DNA of 64,000 nucleotides. It comes from Anas platyrhynchos. Its lineage: Eukaryota; Chordata; Aves; Anseriformes; Anatidae. How positions within the stretch are numbered: position 1 is the first letter of the stretch; every line of letters begins with the position of its first letter. The notes under the pieces are model-generated. The model was not told the DNA's origin, searched no databases, and saw only the letters and a program-made list of their open reading frames with translations. The DNA lies in the NCBI RefSeq assembly GCF_047663525.1, contig NC_092588.1, forward strand, positions 104,923,001 to 104,987,000, in the 5' to 3' direction. Shown here piece by piece: positions 1 through 10,989 of the stretch. The translations under genes were made by a program, and so were the position numbers.

Positions 1-1428
1 AGTAAAATAATTAAGTAGTAGTCACTGTTTGTTTTGTTTGTTTTTGTTTGTTTGTTTGTTTAAAAGTTCTTCTTTAGAAAAAAATACCCTCTCTTTTGCA
101 AAGGCTTTTAATTTTATTTGTCTTTTAGAAAAACAAAACCACCACCACCAACAACATATTTTTTTTAAAAATAAATCCACTCTATTACTTTTTATAGAAT
201 CATATTTGTTGTGGATAGTAGCTCCTGTTGTATGTTGGGAGAATATTAACATTTAGAAAATTCAGAAAAACATATCTCAACTTACAGAAAAAAAAACACC
301 TCTGATGCATGCAATTTTCCTAAAATGTGAATACTCTTTATCCTTCGTAGGAATTTTTGGATGGTTTCCATAAAAGACAGTCCATAACAAAGATTCATCT
401 TTGAAAGGACTTATGGAAACCTTAGAGTACTGAAATTTTTGTATTTTCTAATAGTATATTTGTCCTTTATTTCAATATAATGCTCTTCATACAAGCTCAA
501 CAATTAAGAATAAATATTTACTGTAGAATTTAGGTGGATGTCATAGCAATAAACTGTATGTCTGCTCTCTGGTTTTCAATGAAATAACCAGTATGTATTC
601 CAGTTATGCCTTTTGAGGCTTGACAAAAGTACTCTAAAATTCACCTGTCAATGCTAGTTTATCATAATTTCTCTATATATCCATTCTGCAGTTATTCATG
701 TTCTCGTAAGATCTGCTTTCAGGCATTTTTAAGCATTGTTATGAAATAAGTGAAAATTGAATTAAATTTTAAATGAAATGTGTTAACTTGGTATTTCGGT
801 AGAGGGCAATTACTGCACCTTTTTGGCAAAGTGGCCCCAAAATAATCTTGCATATCTACAAAATGTATCAAAAATCTATACGGTGGGAGGGAATGTGGAA
901 AAAAAAAATAATCTAGGCAAATGAAATATTTGCATGAAAAGATGTTGGAAATTATTGTGCTTAATTCAGTCTGGGTAAATATGAACTACTGAGAGAGAAT
1001 AATTATGAATTTTATTCCTTAGTTATGTCTTAATCCAAACACAAATAACAATGGACTTCATAGCTCAACAAGTTTTTTGTTTGTTTGCTTTTTGTTGTTG
1101 TTTTAATTTTATTTTTAATGGATTGGTTGTCTTGCTGGCCAAAAGCCTAGGGGAGTTTTCATGGAAAAACTGACTAAAAATCAAATCTAAAATTCTTTTG
1201 CTGGCTTTATAGATTCAGTACTGACCAAAACAGACTGGGAGAATTAGATTGCCATACAAATGCTTGATTTTCTCAAATCAGTTAGGCATGGTAGACAAAT
1301 CTTCAGGAGGTTTTGATTTTATTTACTTTTTAATAAGAACGGTCTATTAATACCTTAATTGTTTATGAGATTTTATTTTCCAACTGAATGGATTTTACCT
1401 CTCCCCTCCCACCCCCACCAATTAATAA
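1..1428. other. AT-rich intergenic DNA, no gene seen
   Basis: No open frame with family signal, no splice-bounded exon and no recognisable interspersed repeat were found. The stretch is AT-rich, with T- and A-runs and a short TTTG-type simple repeat near its start. The overlapping short frames at 22-256 on both strands cross that simple repeat and look like chance. Confidence 0.6.
29..62. repeat. (TTTG)n-like simple repeat
   Basis: Irregular TTTG/TTTTG units run through this stretch. It is a plain low-complexity microsatellite. Confidence 0.8.
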
Positions 1429-1722
1429 TAGAATCATAGAATCATTATGGCTGGAAAAGACCATAAAGATGATCTGGTCCAAATATCACCCTACCACCAA
1501 TGTTGTCCAGTAAACCATGTCCCTAAGCGCCAGGTCCAACCTTTCCTTGAACAACCTTAGGGGTAGTGACTCCACCATTTCCGTGGGCAACCCATTGCAA
1601 TGCCTGACTGCTCTTTCTGAGAAGAAATGTCGCCCAAATTCCAACCCAAACCTCCCTTGGCACAACTTGAGGCCATTCCCTCTAGTCCTATCACTAGTTA
1701 ACTGCAAGAGGAGGCCAACACC
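1429..1722 (-). mobile_element. CR1 LINE, 3' part (minus), half of a 5'-inverted insertion
   Basis: Read on the minus strand this is the CR1 3' region: the end of ORF2, then the 3' UTR, ending at position 1429 in the octamer-type terminus (seen on the plus strand as AGAATCATAGAATCAT). The encoded ORF2 tail begins around the '[14 protein letters not shown]' stretch. The segment directly upstream in the element is found next door in the opposite orientation (1723-2312), so the two look like one insertion. Old copy with scattered substitutions. Confidence 0.85.
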
Positions 1723-2312
1723 AGGGAAAGTGTCAATCTGCCAGAGGGTAGGAAAGACCTTCAGAGGGACCAGGACAGGTTTGATCGATGGGAAGAGGTC
1801 AATGGTATGAAGTTCAACATGGCTAAGTGCCATCTCCTGCACTTTGGCCACAAAAACCCCTTGCAATACTACAGGCTTGTGGCACAGTGGCTGCAAAGCT
1901 GTGTAGAGGAAAAGGATCTGGGGGTGCTGATTGATGCTCATCTGAAAATGAACTGGCAGTGTGCCCAGGTGGCCAAGAAGGCCAACAGCATCCTGGCTTG
2001 TATCAGGAATAGTGTAGCCAGCAGGACCACAGAATTGAATGTCCTCCTGTCCCTCTGGTGAGGCCACACCTCAAAAGTACTGTGTTCAGTTTTGGGCCTC
2101 TCACTACAAGAAGGACATCGAGGCCCTGGTGTGTGTCCACAGAAGGGCTGAGAAACTGGTGAAGGGCCTGGAACACAAGTCCTATAAGGAGTGGCTGAGG
2201 GAACTCATGTTGTTTAGTCTGGAGAAGGGGAGGCTCAGGAGACCTTATTGCTCTCTACAGCTACCTGAAAGGAAGTTGTGTGGGGAGCTGGGAGTTGGCT
2301 TCTTCTTGCAGA
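1723..2312 (+). mobile_element. CR1 LINE, ORF2 C-terminal segment (plus), inverted half
   Basis: Plus-strand CR1 ORF2 sequence running from the '[19 protein letters not shown]' region downstream of the reverse-transcriptase core through the 'KKDIEALVCVHRRAEKLV' region. It stops at a 'GVGFFLQ' peptide, and the adjoining minus-strand segment begins at the matching 'GVGLLLQ'. It has no 3' terminus of its own. The coding frame is broken by stops and frameshifts. Confidence 0.8.
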
Positions 2313-2905
2313 TAGCTAGATGCTTGGAAGTACTGTCTTCTGAGCAGCTTGTAACTTTTTCTTTGTAAATTTGGTACTAGCTGAGCACAGAAAATAAAAG
2401 GAGAATGGGCTATGCAATATTTCTGAAACATTTCTTATAATAGACCTCACATTTAGATGAAATATAGCGCTTATTATTAAGCAGTATTTGCAAAGGTAAA
2501 ACATTCACGCTATTTGTAATCTACACAGAAAGAGAAAACCTAGAAACTTTACTGCTTTCAGAGGAGGGTTTGATTTTTCTTCTTTTTTGAAATGTTGGAA
2601 ATCTGGGTCTCCAGTTTTCTTCCTCTCCCCTCTAGTCACTGAGCTTTCAGTAATATTTTAGATATGATCTAACCTCTAACATGACTCTGCAAGATCTCTT
2701 TTTTGCATTTTTTGTTGTTTTTGTTTTAAAGAACGTTATTATTCATAACATAGCAATGAAGTTCATATTAACAAGATTAAAACCTAGGTATCTTGGGAAG
2801 CCTCTTAGGTTTCATAATGATGACATTCTGCAGAGATTCTTTTTTATGCTCCTTGAAGGACAAGCAAAGAAGATTATGTTTTCAGAGCAAACTCCAAGCT
2901 TCTGG
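2313..2905. other. intergenic, nothing recognised
   Basis: AT-rich sequence between two CR1 fragments. No exon-like or repeat signal was recognised. Confidence 0.5.
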
Positions 2906-3119
2906 AGCAGCCTTCCTCAGGTTGGAAGTCAGGAGAAGTTTCTTCTCAGAAAGAGTGGTTAGGTATTGGAAAAGGTTGCCCAGGGAGGTGGTGGTGTCAC
3001 TGTTCCTGGAGGTGTTTAAGGAAAGGTTGGATATGGTGCTTAGAGACATGGGTAATACTGGTGGTATGGGGATGGCTGTACTTGGAGGTCTTTTCCAACC
3101 TTAATGATTCTATGATTCA
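2906..3119 (+). mobile_element. CR1 LINE 3' end fragment
   Basis: Plus-strand CR1 3' end. It encodes a decayed ORF2 tail ('FFSERVVRYWKRLPREVV'), followed by the 3' UTR and a terminal ATTCTATGATTC motif. It is 5'-truncated, as is usual for CR1. Confidence 0.9.
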
Positions 3120-3456
3120 GGATACCTTATTATTGAATAACAAAATTTGTGCCCTTAAAATAGCATGGAGGTTGATTTCGTATTTGTGGTCTTTTACAGA
3201 CATCAGCTATATAGATTGTATTTCAATGTGATCATTCAGTTTTGACGTAAGGAACAAAATTACCTGAGGAATTAGTAAAATACAACAGTATTTCAAAGAT
3301 TTCAGACCATATCCTGCCAAGACATAACCACATGCTTACTTTGCTTGTAGTAGTTTGTAAAAGCATGTTTGAGCCTGTGATGGACCACAGTATGGGCAAA
3401 TATGTTTAGTAATTTAAAATATGCCGTTTCTTCTAATACTGCTTTCCTTCTCACTT

Positions 3457-3836
3457 GGCCTGTTCAGCCTGGGAAAGAGGAGGCTAAGGAGAGACCTCAT
3501 CATTGTCTACAGCTTCCTTGTGAGGGGGAGTGGAGAGGAAGGCACCAATCTACTCTCTTTAGTCACCAATGATAGGACCTGTGCGAGTGGTGTCAAGCTG
3601 AGGCAGGAATGGTTTAGACTGGACATCAGGAAGAGGTTCTTCACTGAGAGGTTTGTTGCACATTGGATCAGGCTCCCCAGGGAAGTAGTCACTGCACCAA
3701 GCCTGTTGGAGTTTAAGAAGGGTTTGGACTACGTTCTTAGTCACGTGGTCTGCACTTTTGGGTAGACGTGTGTGGACTTGATGATCCTTATGGGTCCCTT
3801 CCAACTTGGGATATACTATGATTCTATGATTCTATG
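3457..3836 (+). mobile_element. CR1 LINE 3' end fragment
   Basis: Plus-strand CR1 beginning in the 'LFSLGKRRLRRDLIIVYSFL' region of ORF2 and ending with repeated ATTCTATG octamers. It belongs to a different subfamily from the copy at 2906-3119, because its 3' UTR contains the 'ACTTGATGATCCTTATGGGT' type of ending. Confidence 0.9.
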
Positions 3837-5234
3837 CTCTGAATTTGAGCTATTCAAATTGTCAAGGCTCACTAAGGAGCAAATCATTAGCACTCACAGT
3901 CATTAAGACAATTAAAACATAAAAACAATTTCTGTTTTTATTTTAAATGTTTGCTTTAAATACTTGCATTGAGGTGCTGCTTGCTTTAAGTAATTGCGTT
4001 AAGATATTGCTTTTTATTGTATTTTTCCAATCTTCTAATAAGTTATCCTCAATAATTCACACATAGACATAGTTACAGGTTTGTTTTGGAAGCTTATTTG
4101 TTTTAGGAAGCTTTTTGCCTTTGTTTTGACTGCACCTCAAGTAAAATTAATTGAGACAAACATATTTTATTTTATTTTATTTTGTTTTGTCTTGTTTTGT
4201 TTTATTTTATTTTGTTTGTTATTTTATTTAAAAACTGTTTAAAAAATAAAGAGGAATAAACTGAACAACATTAATAACAAATATAACTGAGGAATGAAGG
4301 GAAAGCAAAGAAAAAGTATTGGGCTTCTATTAGCAACTGAAACAGTAGAAGGAAAGCACTGACTGCTGTAAAATTCAAATAGGAGATGTGTATATATTAG
4401 TATAAAAGAAGGAAGTGCTCTGGTTTGGGTTATTTCTGTCAGGAATTCAGTAGTATATCTGCAGTGCTTTGGAATGCTCTTCTTGTCTCTGTTTAGCATT
4501 GGAAAAGATCGCAAACCTGTCAGTGTTGACATTTAAAGAGGTTATGATAGAGGTGATGACCAATTCACTTGGTAATGAAGCTCATTGGCAGCCTCAGCAG
4601 TGATTTTCCTTGAACCAACTGTGATTGAAAAGACTGTCAGAAACTTTGGGTAAAATCTCAGCAGAATTTTTCGATCACAGAGACAACATTTTGAAAAAAA
4701 AAAAAAAAAAGTTATTATACATCCTCTTTTGACTTGTTCAGTTCTCATCAGACAACGAATAGGCGACATGAGACTTGTGGTTCTTCCTAGACATGCAACT
4801 TATCCAATATGGAGAACAAAGGCTTAGATTAGTATTTAAGAAGCCCCATGGCAGCTATAACAGATTTTTTTTTCCTGTGATAGCACCATTGCAGTTGGAA
4901 CCTCTTCAAGCTCAACTCAACTCCAGGTGGTTCCAGAAGAAGGTTAGGATTCCCCACTTGTCTTTTTAAGGTCTTGTGGGTCGTGTGTGATCAGGGGAGC
5001 AGTTATTTCTGTTAAACTGAGGAGCACAGCAAATGAGTCACTTCTTCAGAACTTCAGACATAATAAAGGCCTCAAATGAAACCTTATTGATATCCTTATT
5101 GAAGATGTAGATAAATTATTATTATGGATAAAATATAGGAATACTTAAAATCTCTTTAAATTATGCACACTGTGACATATGGGAAAACCCAAATGCCTTC
5201 AATTGCATAGGCCTAACTTTAAAAATTAGGACTA
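3837..5234. other. AT-rich intergenic DNA, no gene seen
   Basis: Contains a TTTTA/TTTTG-rich low-complexity run (about 4157-4235) and an A-run near 4694-4710. Short frames here have no recognisable protein signal. Confidence 0.5.
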
Positions 5235-5394
5235 CGGAAGAGAGGTTGTGGAGTCTCCTTTGGAGAAATTCAAAACCTGCCCGGATGCCACCCTGTACAA
5301 TGTGCAGGAGGTGACCCTGCCTGGCAGGGGATTGGACCAGATGAACTCCAGAGGTGCCTTCCAATCTCAACCATTCTCTAATTCTATGATTCGT
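5235..5394 (+). mobile_element. CR1 LINE 3' end fragment (old)
   Basis: Short, diverged plus-strand CR1 3' end. It keeps the characteristic 'GACCAGATGAACTCCAGAGG' type 3' UTR motif and ends in ATTCTATGATTC. Confidence 0.85.
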
Positions 5395-6281
5395 TGCTCA
5401 ACAAATACTTGGACTGTCTTCTCTTCTTAATGTTTCTGCTAGACCGTATTCTAAAACCTTATCTGTAGCATTTAAATAACTTAAGGGAATAAAATTGAGA
5501 AAAGTGATAGATGGAAAAGGTATTTCAACAAACCAAAGGAAATGAAAAGCTAAGGGAAGCACTTTGGAGAAATCGGGGACCATGTTAAATTGGAAAAACA
5601 TGCTAGCAAACATGCAGTATGTTTGTAATGCACATATGGTTTGGTCTCAGTCCTCAAAGGAAGATCTGCTGACACAGGCAAATTCTGTCTACAGAAATAT
5701 TGCAGGCTTGATTTATGTTCAAGCAGAGATATCACAAATAATTGACTTTGGATATCTACAAAATAGTTTGCATTCATTTGAAAATTACTGCCAGTATTTT
5801 TCTACAAGTTCCTCTGTTTAACATACCTGCTGCTCCATGTGCTTGACTGATGCCTGAGTTTGAAATGTCAATGTGCAGCAAACCACAGGGATTTAAATTT
5901 TGAATAGAAATTATAGACTTAACAGCCGGTCAACTGAGATAAAATTATAAAGTTCCCCAACTTTGAGATAAAACAACATAGTTAATAGTTAAATTCTTTG
6001 ATACATATATTGTTTTCTTTCTCTTTTTCCTCGTTCTCTGATTCATTCATTTTTTTCACTTTTTTTCAATACAAGCCCTAGATTGTGCAAAACGCTCTTT
6101 TCCTTTTCTTATTCCTGTAACTGTTGGCTTGTCTGCATATCAACTCTATCTCTCATTTAATTTTACTATATTTTGACTTCCATGTTCCTAGGGTTAATTT
6201 AAAAGAAAGAATTTTTATTTTGGGATCTAATGCCTAAAGATTACTTTCAGAACCTGAAGCTTAGAAGTAAAAAGGTGAGAG
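5395..6281. other. AT-rich intergenic DNA, no gene seen
   Basis: No recognisable gene or repeat. The overlapping frames around 5550-5820 lack family signal. Confidence 0.5.
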
Positions 6282-6880
6282 TATCCTGGTTTTGGTTGCA
6301 TAATTTTATTCCTAGTAGCTGGTATACTGCTGTGTTTTAGATTTAAGGTGAGAATAATTATGATAACACACCAATGTTTTAGTTGTTGCTGAGCAGTGCT
6401 TACACTGAGCCAAGGACTTTTCAGCTTCTTGCACTGTCCTGCAAGCTGGCAAGCTGTGGGTTCACTGGGAGCTGGGAGGGTACAGAGCCAGGACAGCTGA
6501 CCCAAACTGGCCAAATGGATATTCCAAACCATCTGATGTCATGCTGAACAATAAAACTGGGGAAGGAATTGGCTGGGGGAAGATGCCGCTGTTTGGGGTC
6601 TGGCTAGGCACTGGTCAGTGTGTGGTGAGCAGTTACATTGTGCATCACTGGATGTTTTAAATTCTTTTGATGATGATGATTATTATTATTGTTATTATTA
6701 TTATTCCTTCCTTTTCTGTCCTAATTACACTGTCTTTATTTCAAGCCATGAGATGTTTCTTCGTTTGTTTTGTTTTGCTTTGTTTTCCTTTTCATTTAGC
6801 TCCCTGTTCCACTGTGGGGCTGAGGGAGTGAGCACATTGCTGTGTTGTGCTTAGCTGCCAGACAAGTTAAACCACAACTA
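6282..6880 (+). mobile_element. Solo LTR of an avian ERVL-type retroelement
   Basis: The LTR starts near TATCCTGGTTTTGG (terminal TG mutated) and ends at GTTAAACCACAAC. It carries the typical internal stretch 'GTTGCTGAGCAGTGCTTACA', a CAATAAAA-type signal near 6549 and a pyrimidine-rich 3' third with (ATT)n/(GAT)n simple repeats. No retroviral coding sequence adjoins it. I could not find a clean target-site duplication, consistent with an old copy. Confidence 0.8.
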
Positions 6881-7303
6881 TAAGTATTGCTGTTTTCTGC
6901 TTCTCCCAAGTTATTATTTAGATTGAATTCTGAATTATTATATAGATTTAATTCAGCCCAGCAGGAGTTGCAGGACACCTCAGGTGGCCCCAAAGAGGGC
7001 TCCTTGGCCTTTCAGGTGCAGCTTTCCAGGAGTGACCCACTCTCAAGGCCAACCTGGCAGTGGACTGTCATGCCAGCAAGGACATGGTGCTCCCCCAGCA
7101 GGGAGCAGCTTCCCCATGTCTCCTGTGTATTGAATGGGTGTCAGCAAAAACATGCTCAGAAAAGTAGGAATATATCAGAGAGCTCAGAACTCAGTGGTAT
7201 CACATAAGATATCCCAAAGGCAAAACTATCTATTAAAAGGATGTTACAGTTTGGCAGAGAAGCAAGGAACATATGTAGCCTGCTTCCTTGTGGCATTCTT
7301 GAG

Positions 7304-7500
7304 TGGTATGGTAGTTTTACTTGGGTAGACAGCCAAGTTCCACCTCAGCCACTCTCTCACTCCCCCTCCTCAAAGGGAAAGGGAGAGAAAATATGCAAAG
7401 GGCTCCAGGGCTGAGGTAAGGATGTGGAGATTGCTCAACAATTATTCTGATGGGCAAAACAGAGTCAGAGTAGGTTTATTGCCTGTTACTAACAAGCTAC
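7304..7500 (-). mobile_element. Truncated ERVL-type LTR fragment
   Basis: Read on the minus strand this resembles the last ~200 bases of the LTR at 56629-57699: the GTTAGTAACAGG, TGTTTTGCC and AATAATTGTTGAG stretches, a pyrimidine-rich TTTTCTCTCCCTTTCCC run, and an end like GTAAAACTACCATA. The 5' part is missing. It sits exactly where the copy-0 intron is deleted. Confidence 0.75.
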
Positions 7501-7912
7501 TGAAATGAGGGGCCTGAAGGCCTTACCAGAATTTATGAACTTCTCAATTGCTGGAGGTAAGCAAGGTGCTGAGAAGAGGTATTTGGCCATCTCAGTTCCA
7601 CCCCTGCTGCAGGTTAACAAGTGTAGCGGGTGGGTGGCAGATGGTGATCTTGCTTTCTTCAAGACAGTTCCTCCTCTCTGCTCTCCTCCTCTTCCTCAGC
7701 CCTTCAGCCCTTGTCCCCAGCACTCTCCTGCTGCCTCTCTCACCACCTTCTCCTCACTGCAAAACAGCTCCTCCGAAGCAGAGCAGTGGCAAGAGCAACT
7801 CTCTGGAGAGTGCCTCGAGTCCCCTCGGCCTCTCAGAGACAAGTGGGATGACGTGTGGCGACCCCAGGTTGAAAGGTGGCAGTCACCATTGTGAGGTAGG
7901 AATGTCGCACTA

Positions 7913-7920
7913 TGACGTCA
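7913..7920. promoter_or_regulatory. Full palindromic CRE (TGACGTCA) in copy-0 promoter
   Basis: An 8/8 TGACGTCA cAMP-response element about 325 bases upstream of the copy-0 start codon. The same element and its flanks are kept in genes A and B. Function as a promoter element is inferred. Confidence 0.6.
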
Positions 7921-8496
7921 GACGGTGTCACAGAGGGGCTGCAGCGACCCTGCCCGGGCACTGCCCAGGGGGGACGCCGTAGCAGGTAGGGGCTGCAGGG
8001 GGCATTTGGGGGAGCTGCCTCCACCTCACTGTCTCCTGACCATGAGGGCTCTCCCCAGGCCGTAAGTAGTGCTCATGGCCTATAACCGCTGGTGGGTTTC
8101 TTTACCCAAGACCAAAAAGCAGAAAGCAGACTAGACCCACACAGACGTGACAAGAGAAACATGGAGACAATGAGAAGAAAGAAGCCTCCCAGGCACACTA
8201 CTCGATGGCCTATGGAGAAACTACAGGCACCACAGGTGGAGCTCTGCTTTCTGTCCTGCAGCCATTAAGGCTGCCTGGGCCCAGGAAGCCCCACCAGATG
8301 AACATCCCACCTTTTGAGCACAGACATTGCCTGGTTCAGCCATGGATCTGATACTGTAAAAGCTCATCAAAGAAACTCTCTAAGAGCCAATTTTGAGTTT
8401 TAGAAAGAAGGCATTCTTTAATTTTTGGACCAAATGCATGGGGATCACTCCACCTCGTCTGCATACCAAATTATTCAAGCTATGGGGCTTATACAC

Positions 8497-8876
8497 TGTT
8501 GCAGGAAGAACGGCTGAAAACACGACAGACAGTAGTATGGTCAGATCGCGCTCTCTCTTTATTACCCGAATAGCCTGACTTTTATAGCAAACATAACAGG
8601 GGTGGATAGTGTCTCATAAAAGATTATTGGTCATAAGCACTCAGACAAACAACTGCAAGAAAACAACCCCACCTGCAAGAAAACAACCCCCTTGTGATTA
8701 GCAGTCACATATATCCCGTCCTTGAAGCCAGCTGCTGGCAACAATATTTTTTTAAATTCCTCAATTGGGTGATGTGAGAACACTGTCATGGGAACCTCTC
8801 ATAGTCGTCCTGGTAGCTTGGTTTGCTCAGCTGCAGCAAGTCGTGGCCTCCTTACTGTTTCAAAAATCCCTCAACA
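8497..8876 (-). mobile_element. Retroviral LTR (solo or orphaned), minus orientation
   Basis: A 380-base element with perfect 5-base terminal inverted repeats (TGTTG...CAACA). On the minus strand it shows U3 with CCAATAATC, a TATAAAAG box (RC of 8577-8586) and an AATAAA poly(A) signal (RC of 8558-8563), then a short U5. The flanks read GTATAT and GTGTAT on the minus strand, a possible 6-base target duplication with one mismatch. There is no polypurine tract immediately upstream and no tRNA primer site downstream, so a solo LTR is favoured over the 3' LTR of the nearby ERV relic. Confidence 0.8.
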
Positions 8877-9204
8877 ATATACAATCAAAACATACATATT
8901 CATTATATTTCTGAGAAATACTGAACATATACCATTTCCTGGAATTTAATAAAATATGTAAAAGTTCCCAATGAATGTGCATGTCTTTCTCTTGTTGGTC
9001 TTCTGGGGCCTTCTGATGGTCATCAGTATTCTTCCTCACCATATGCACTTTTTGAACCCTATTCTCAAGCATGCTCAGCTGTATGCAGTTATCCCCCACT
9101 GGGCAAATGCCTACCACGAGTTTCATGTCCTGCTGGACTTGGGATATCGTGTCCTCGTCCTAATATATGAGTTCCTTTGTTCTTACAGTTGACTTATTAT
9201 TAGT
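8877..9204. other. Unassigned sequence between LTR and CR1
   Basis: Carries an 88-codon minus-strand frame (8860-9126) with no family signal that I recognise. It may be leftover ERV 3' sequence, since the ERV envelope relic lies just beyond the CR1, but this is not shown. Confidence 0.4.
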
Positions 9205-9530
9205 GGGTTTCAGTCTACAACTTCCTCGTAAGGGGGTGTCGAGAGGCAGGAGACCTTTTCTCCATTAACACCAGTGACAGGACCTGCGGGAACGGGGTTA
9301 AGCTGAGGCAGGGGAAATTCACAGAGAGGGTGGTTGCACACTGGAACAGGCTCCCCAGGGAAGTGGTCACTGCACTGAGCCTGTCTGAATTTAAGAAGAG
9401 ATTGGACTGTGCACTTAGTCACATGGTCTGAACTTTTGGGTAGACCTGTGCGGTGTCAAGAGTTGGACTTGATGATCCTTAAGGGTCCCTTCCAACTCAG
9501 GATATTCTATTCTATGATTCTATGAATTCA
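9205..9530 (+). mobile_element. CR1 LINE 3' end fragment
   Basis: Plus-strand CR1 with the ORF2 tail and 3' UTR ending in ATTCTATG repeats; its subfamily resembles the copy at 3457-3836. It lies directly beside the minus-strand ERV relic and may have interrupted it. Confidence 0.9.
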
Positions 9531-9544
9531 CAATTGCAGATACA

Positions 9545-10425
9545 TTGTACCAGTGCATGATATTTATTTTCATATTGCTTTTAATATAGCAGCTTTAACA
9601 CACCCCATTATCATCAAGGTGATCGTTATGATTAAAAGAATCAATATAATGTTTTGTATTAAATTTGTCCACCACCCAGATAAATAAATTTCTAATTTAC
9701 CAAATATTGTCCTAACCCGATCTGTCTCAAAACTTTCTGTTTTCTCTACTGGCTAATGTGATTTTTATGATCCTTTCTAATTGAGCTTTAAGGGGTTCTG
9801 TCATGTTTGGAATGTGGATACTACAATTTTCAGGACATTCTAGTAAGTATCCACATAAGCCATGTTTTCTGGCTAAAAGTAGATCCAATGCTTGCCTATT
9901 CTGTAGAGTCATCTTATCAGTACTTTGGGCTTGTTGATTTAAGTCCTGTAGGCTATTTTGTGTAGCATTTGCCAAGAACTGCACCTGCCCTCTTAAATTG
10001 TCTATAGCAAGCCTATCAAGTAGACTCATAGACTGAGAACTATAGATAGATTCAAGCACCCATCCATCAACACTTCCAGTTTCAGGCTTTTGCCACTTAT
10101 CTGAATTTATTGTACTTTTAGACCATGCACTAACAGGAGGAGTAATAGAGTTTTTTCTCCATAGTGGACATAAGGTTAACAACCTTAAGGTTGGACTCTA
10201 ATTCTTAGCAAAGCTGAAGGTAAGGCCTGTGGCCAGTTCATTGAGGTTTCTTGACACAGCTTGCCTAACTGAGTTTTGAGAGTATGATTCATTCTTTCTA
10301 CTCTGACACTAGACTGGAGCCTGTAGAGGGTATGTAGATCTCAGTTAATACCTAATAGTCTACTTAATTCAGTAAGTACCTTGGCTATATGTGGACCTTT
10401 ATATGATGGCATTCCTAAAGGTACT
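9545..10425 (-). pseudogene. Endogenous retrovirus relic: integrase C-terminal region joined to envelope transmembrane subunit
   Basis: On the minus strand, about 10420-10190 encodes the end of a retroviral integrase, recognised by a gammaretrovirus-like 'VERMNHTLKTQLGKLCQE' stretch; it carries a premature stop at 10341-10343. Right after it, 10182-9727 is an open frame of 151 codons for an envelope transmembrane subunit, with the 'LQNRQALDLL' heptad-type segment followed by a cysteine cluster. A frameshift near 9730 moves the continuation to another frame, where a hydrophobic membrane-anchor stretch is seen (about 9680-9600). Most of the surface subunit, all of gag and most of pol are missing. 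It is a dead remnant; class-I (gamma-like) assignment is by motif resemblance only. Confidence 0.8.
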
Positions 10426-10429
10426 TCCC

Positions 10430-10740
10430 CTTCCCCTTCCCACTTCCTCTCCTCTTTCCTCTTCCCTCTTCCTTTTCCCTGCACAGTCCCTTCCTAATCA
10501 GGGATGTACAGCCAAAGCAGCTAATGCAGCCAAGGACCAGACAGCAGCAAGAACCGTGCAGGCCAGCAAGAGCAGAGCTGAGGGTGAGCAGGTACACCTT
10601 TGACCTAGGAAGCAAGCTGCCCTGGGAGCTGGACTGACAGTCAAGCCCTCCCTCCCACGCTGGCATTTTCATGCTCTATCAAAGTTCATCCACTGCAAAG
10701 TGCAGAGTGGACAGCCACCAAGGAAAGACCCAGAGAACTT
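10430..10740. repeat. Array spacer block Q (left of gene A)
   Basis: A pyrimidine-rich start, then a stretch ending in 'CACTGCAAAGTGCAGAGTGG' and a GCCACCAAGGAAAGACCC motif. A diverged version occurs at about 20640-20990 and 36950-37297, and a short remnant at 25404-25452. It lies just beyond the 3' end of each CCDC81-like unit and marks the junction between array members. No coding signal. Confidence 0.7.
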
Positions 10741-10752
10741 TGGAGACAGAGT

Positions 10753-10758
10753 TTTATT
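10753..10758 (-). terminator. Poly(A) signal AATAAA, gene A
   Basis: AATAAA on the minus strand (TTTATT on plus), about 235 bases past the predicted stop of gene A and a few bases from the edge of the duplicated block. The equivalent is present in gene B. Confidence 0.6.
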
Positions 10759-10989
10759 GAATGGAAGGAAATTTTGGCATTGATAGCCTGGATGGGCAAC
10801 CCTCGTCCCATTCGTGCTGAAAGGAGGGCCCTTGCTGGATTTCTCCATCTGGACCCTTCTGTGTGCTGGATGGCCTCTCTGGTCCCTTGCTGACATACAT
10901 TGGCACTGTTCTTCGCACCTGCAGAGTTCAACACAAACCTCTGTAGTTTTGCATACACAGAGACGTGCAGAGCAACACTGCAACTCTGT

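Larger units (their letters stand above)
6956..8348 (-). pseudogene. CCDC81-like copy 0: isolated 5' fragment (exon 1, partial intron, promoter)
   Basis: 6956-7303 matches intron 2/1 sequence of gene A (from about 17934), and 7501-8348 matches gene A's first coding exon, 5' UTR and promoter (about 19400-20110). The intron between is deleted and replaced by an LTR piece. Exon 1 is intact at 7527-7590 (minus): a strong-context ATG, 21 codons beginning MAKYLFSAPC, then a GTAAGG donor. Exons 2-13 are absent from this window on the downstream side, where CR1 and LTR sequence lies instead. It differs from A and B by substitutions and small indels, so it is an older paralogue. It cannot make a full protein from what is visible, but the promoter and first exon could still be transcribed. 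Confidence 0.8.

Noticed and set aside
8860-9126. 88-codon minus-strand frame beside the LTR
   Set aside because: Possible ERV 3' leftover, but it runs into the LTR and shows no retroviral motif, so no coding call was made.
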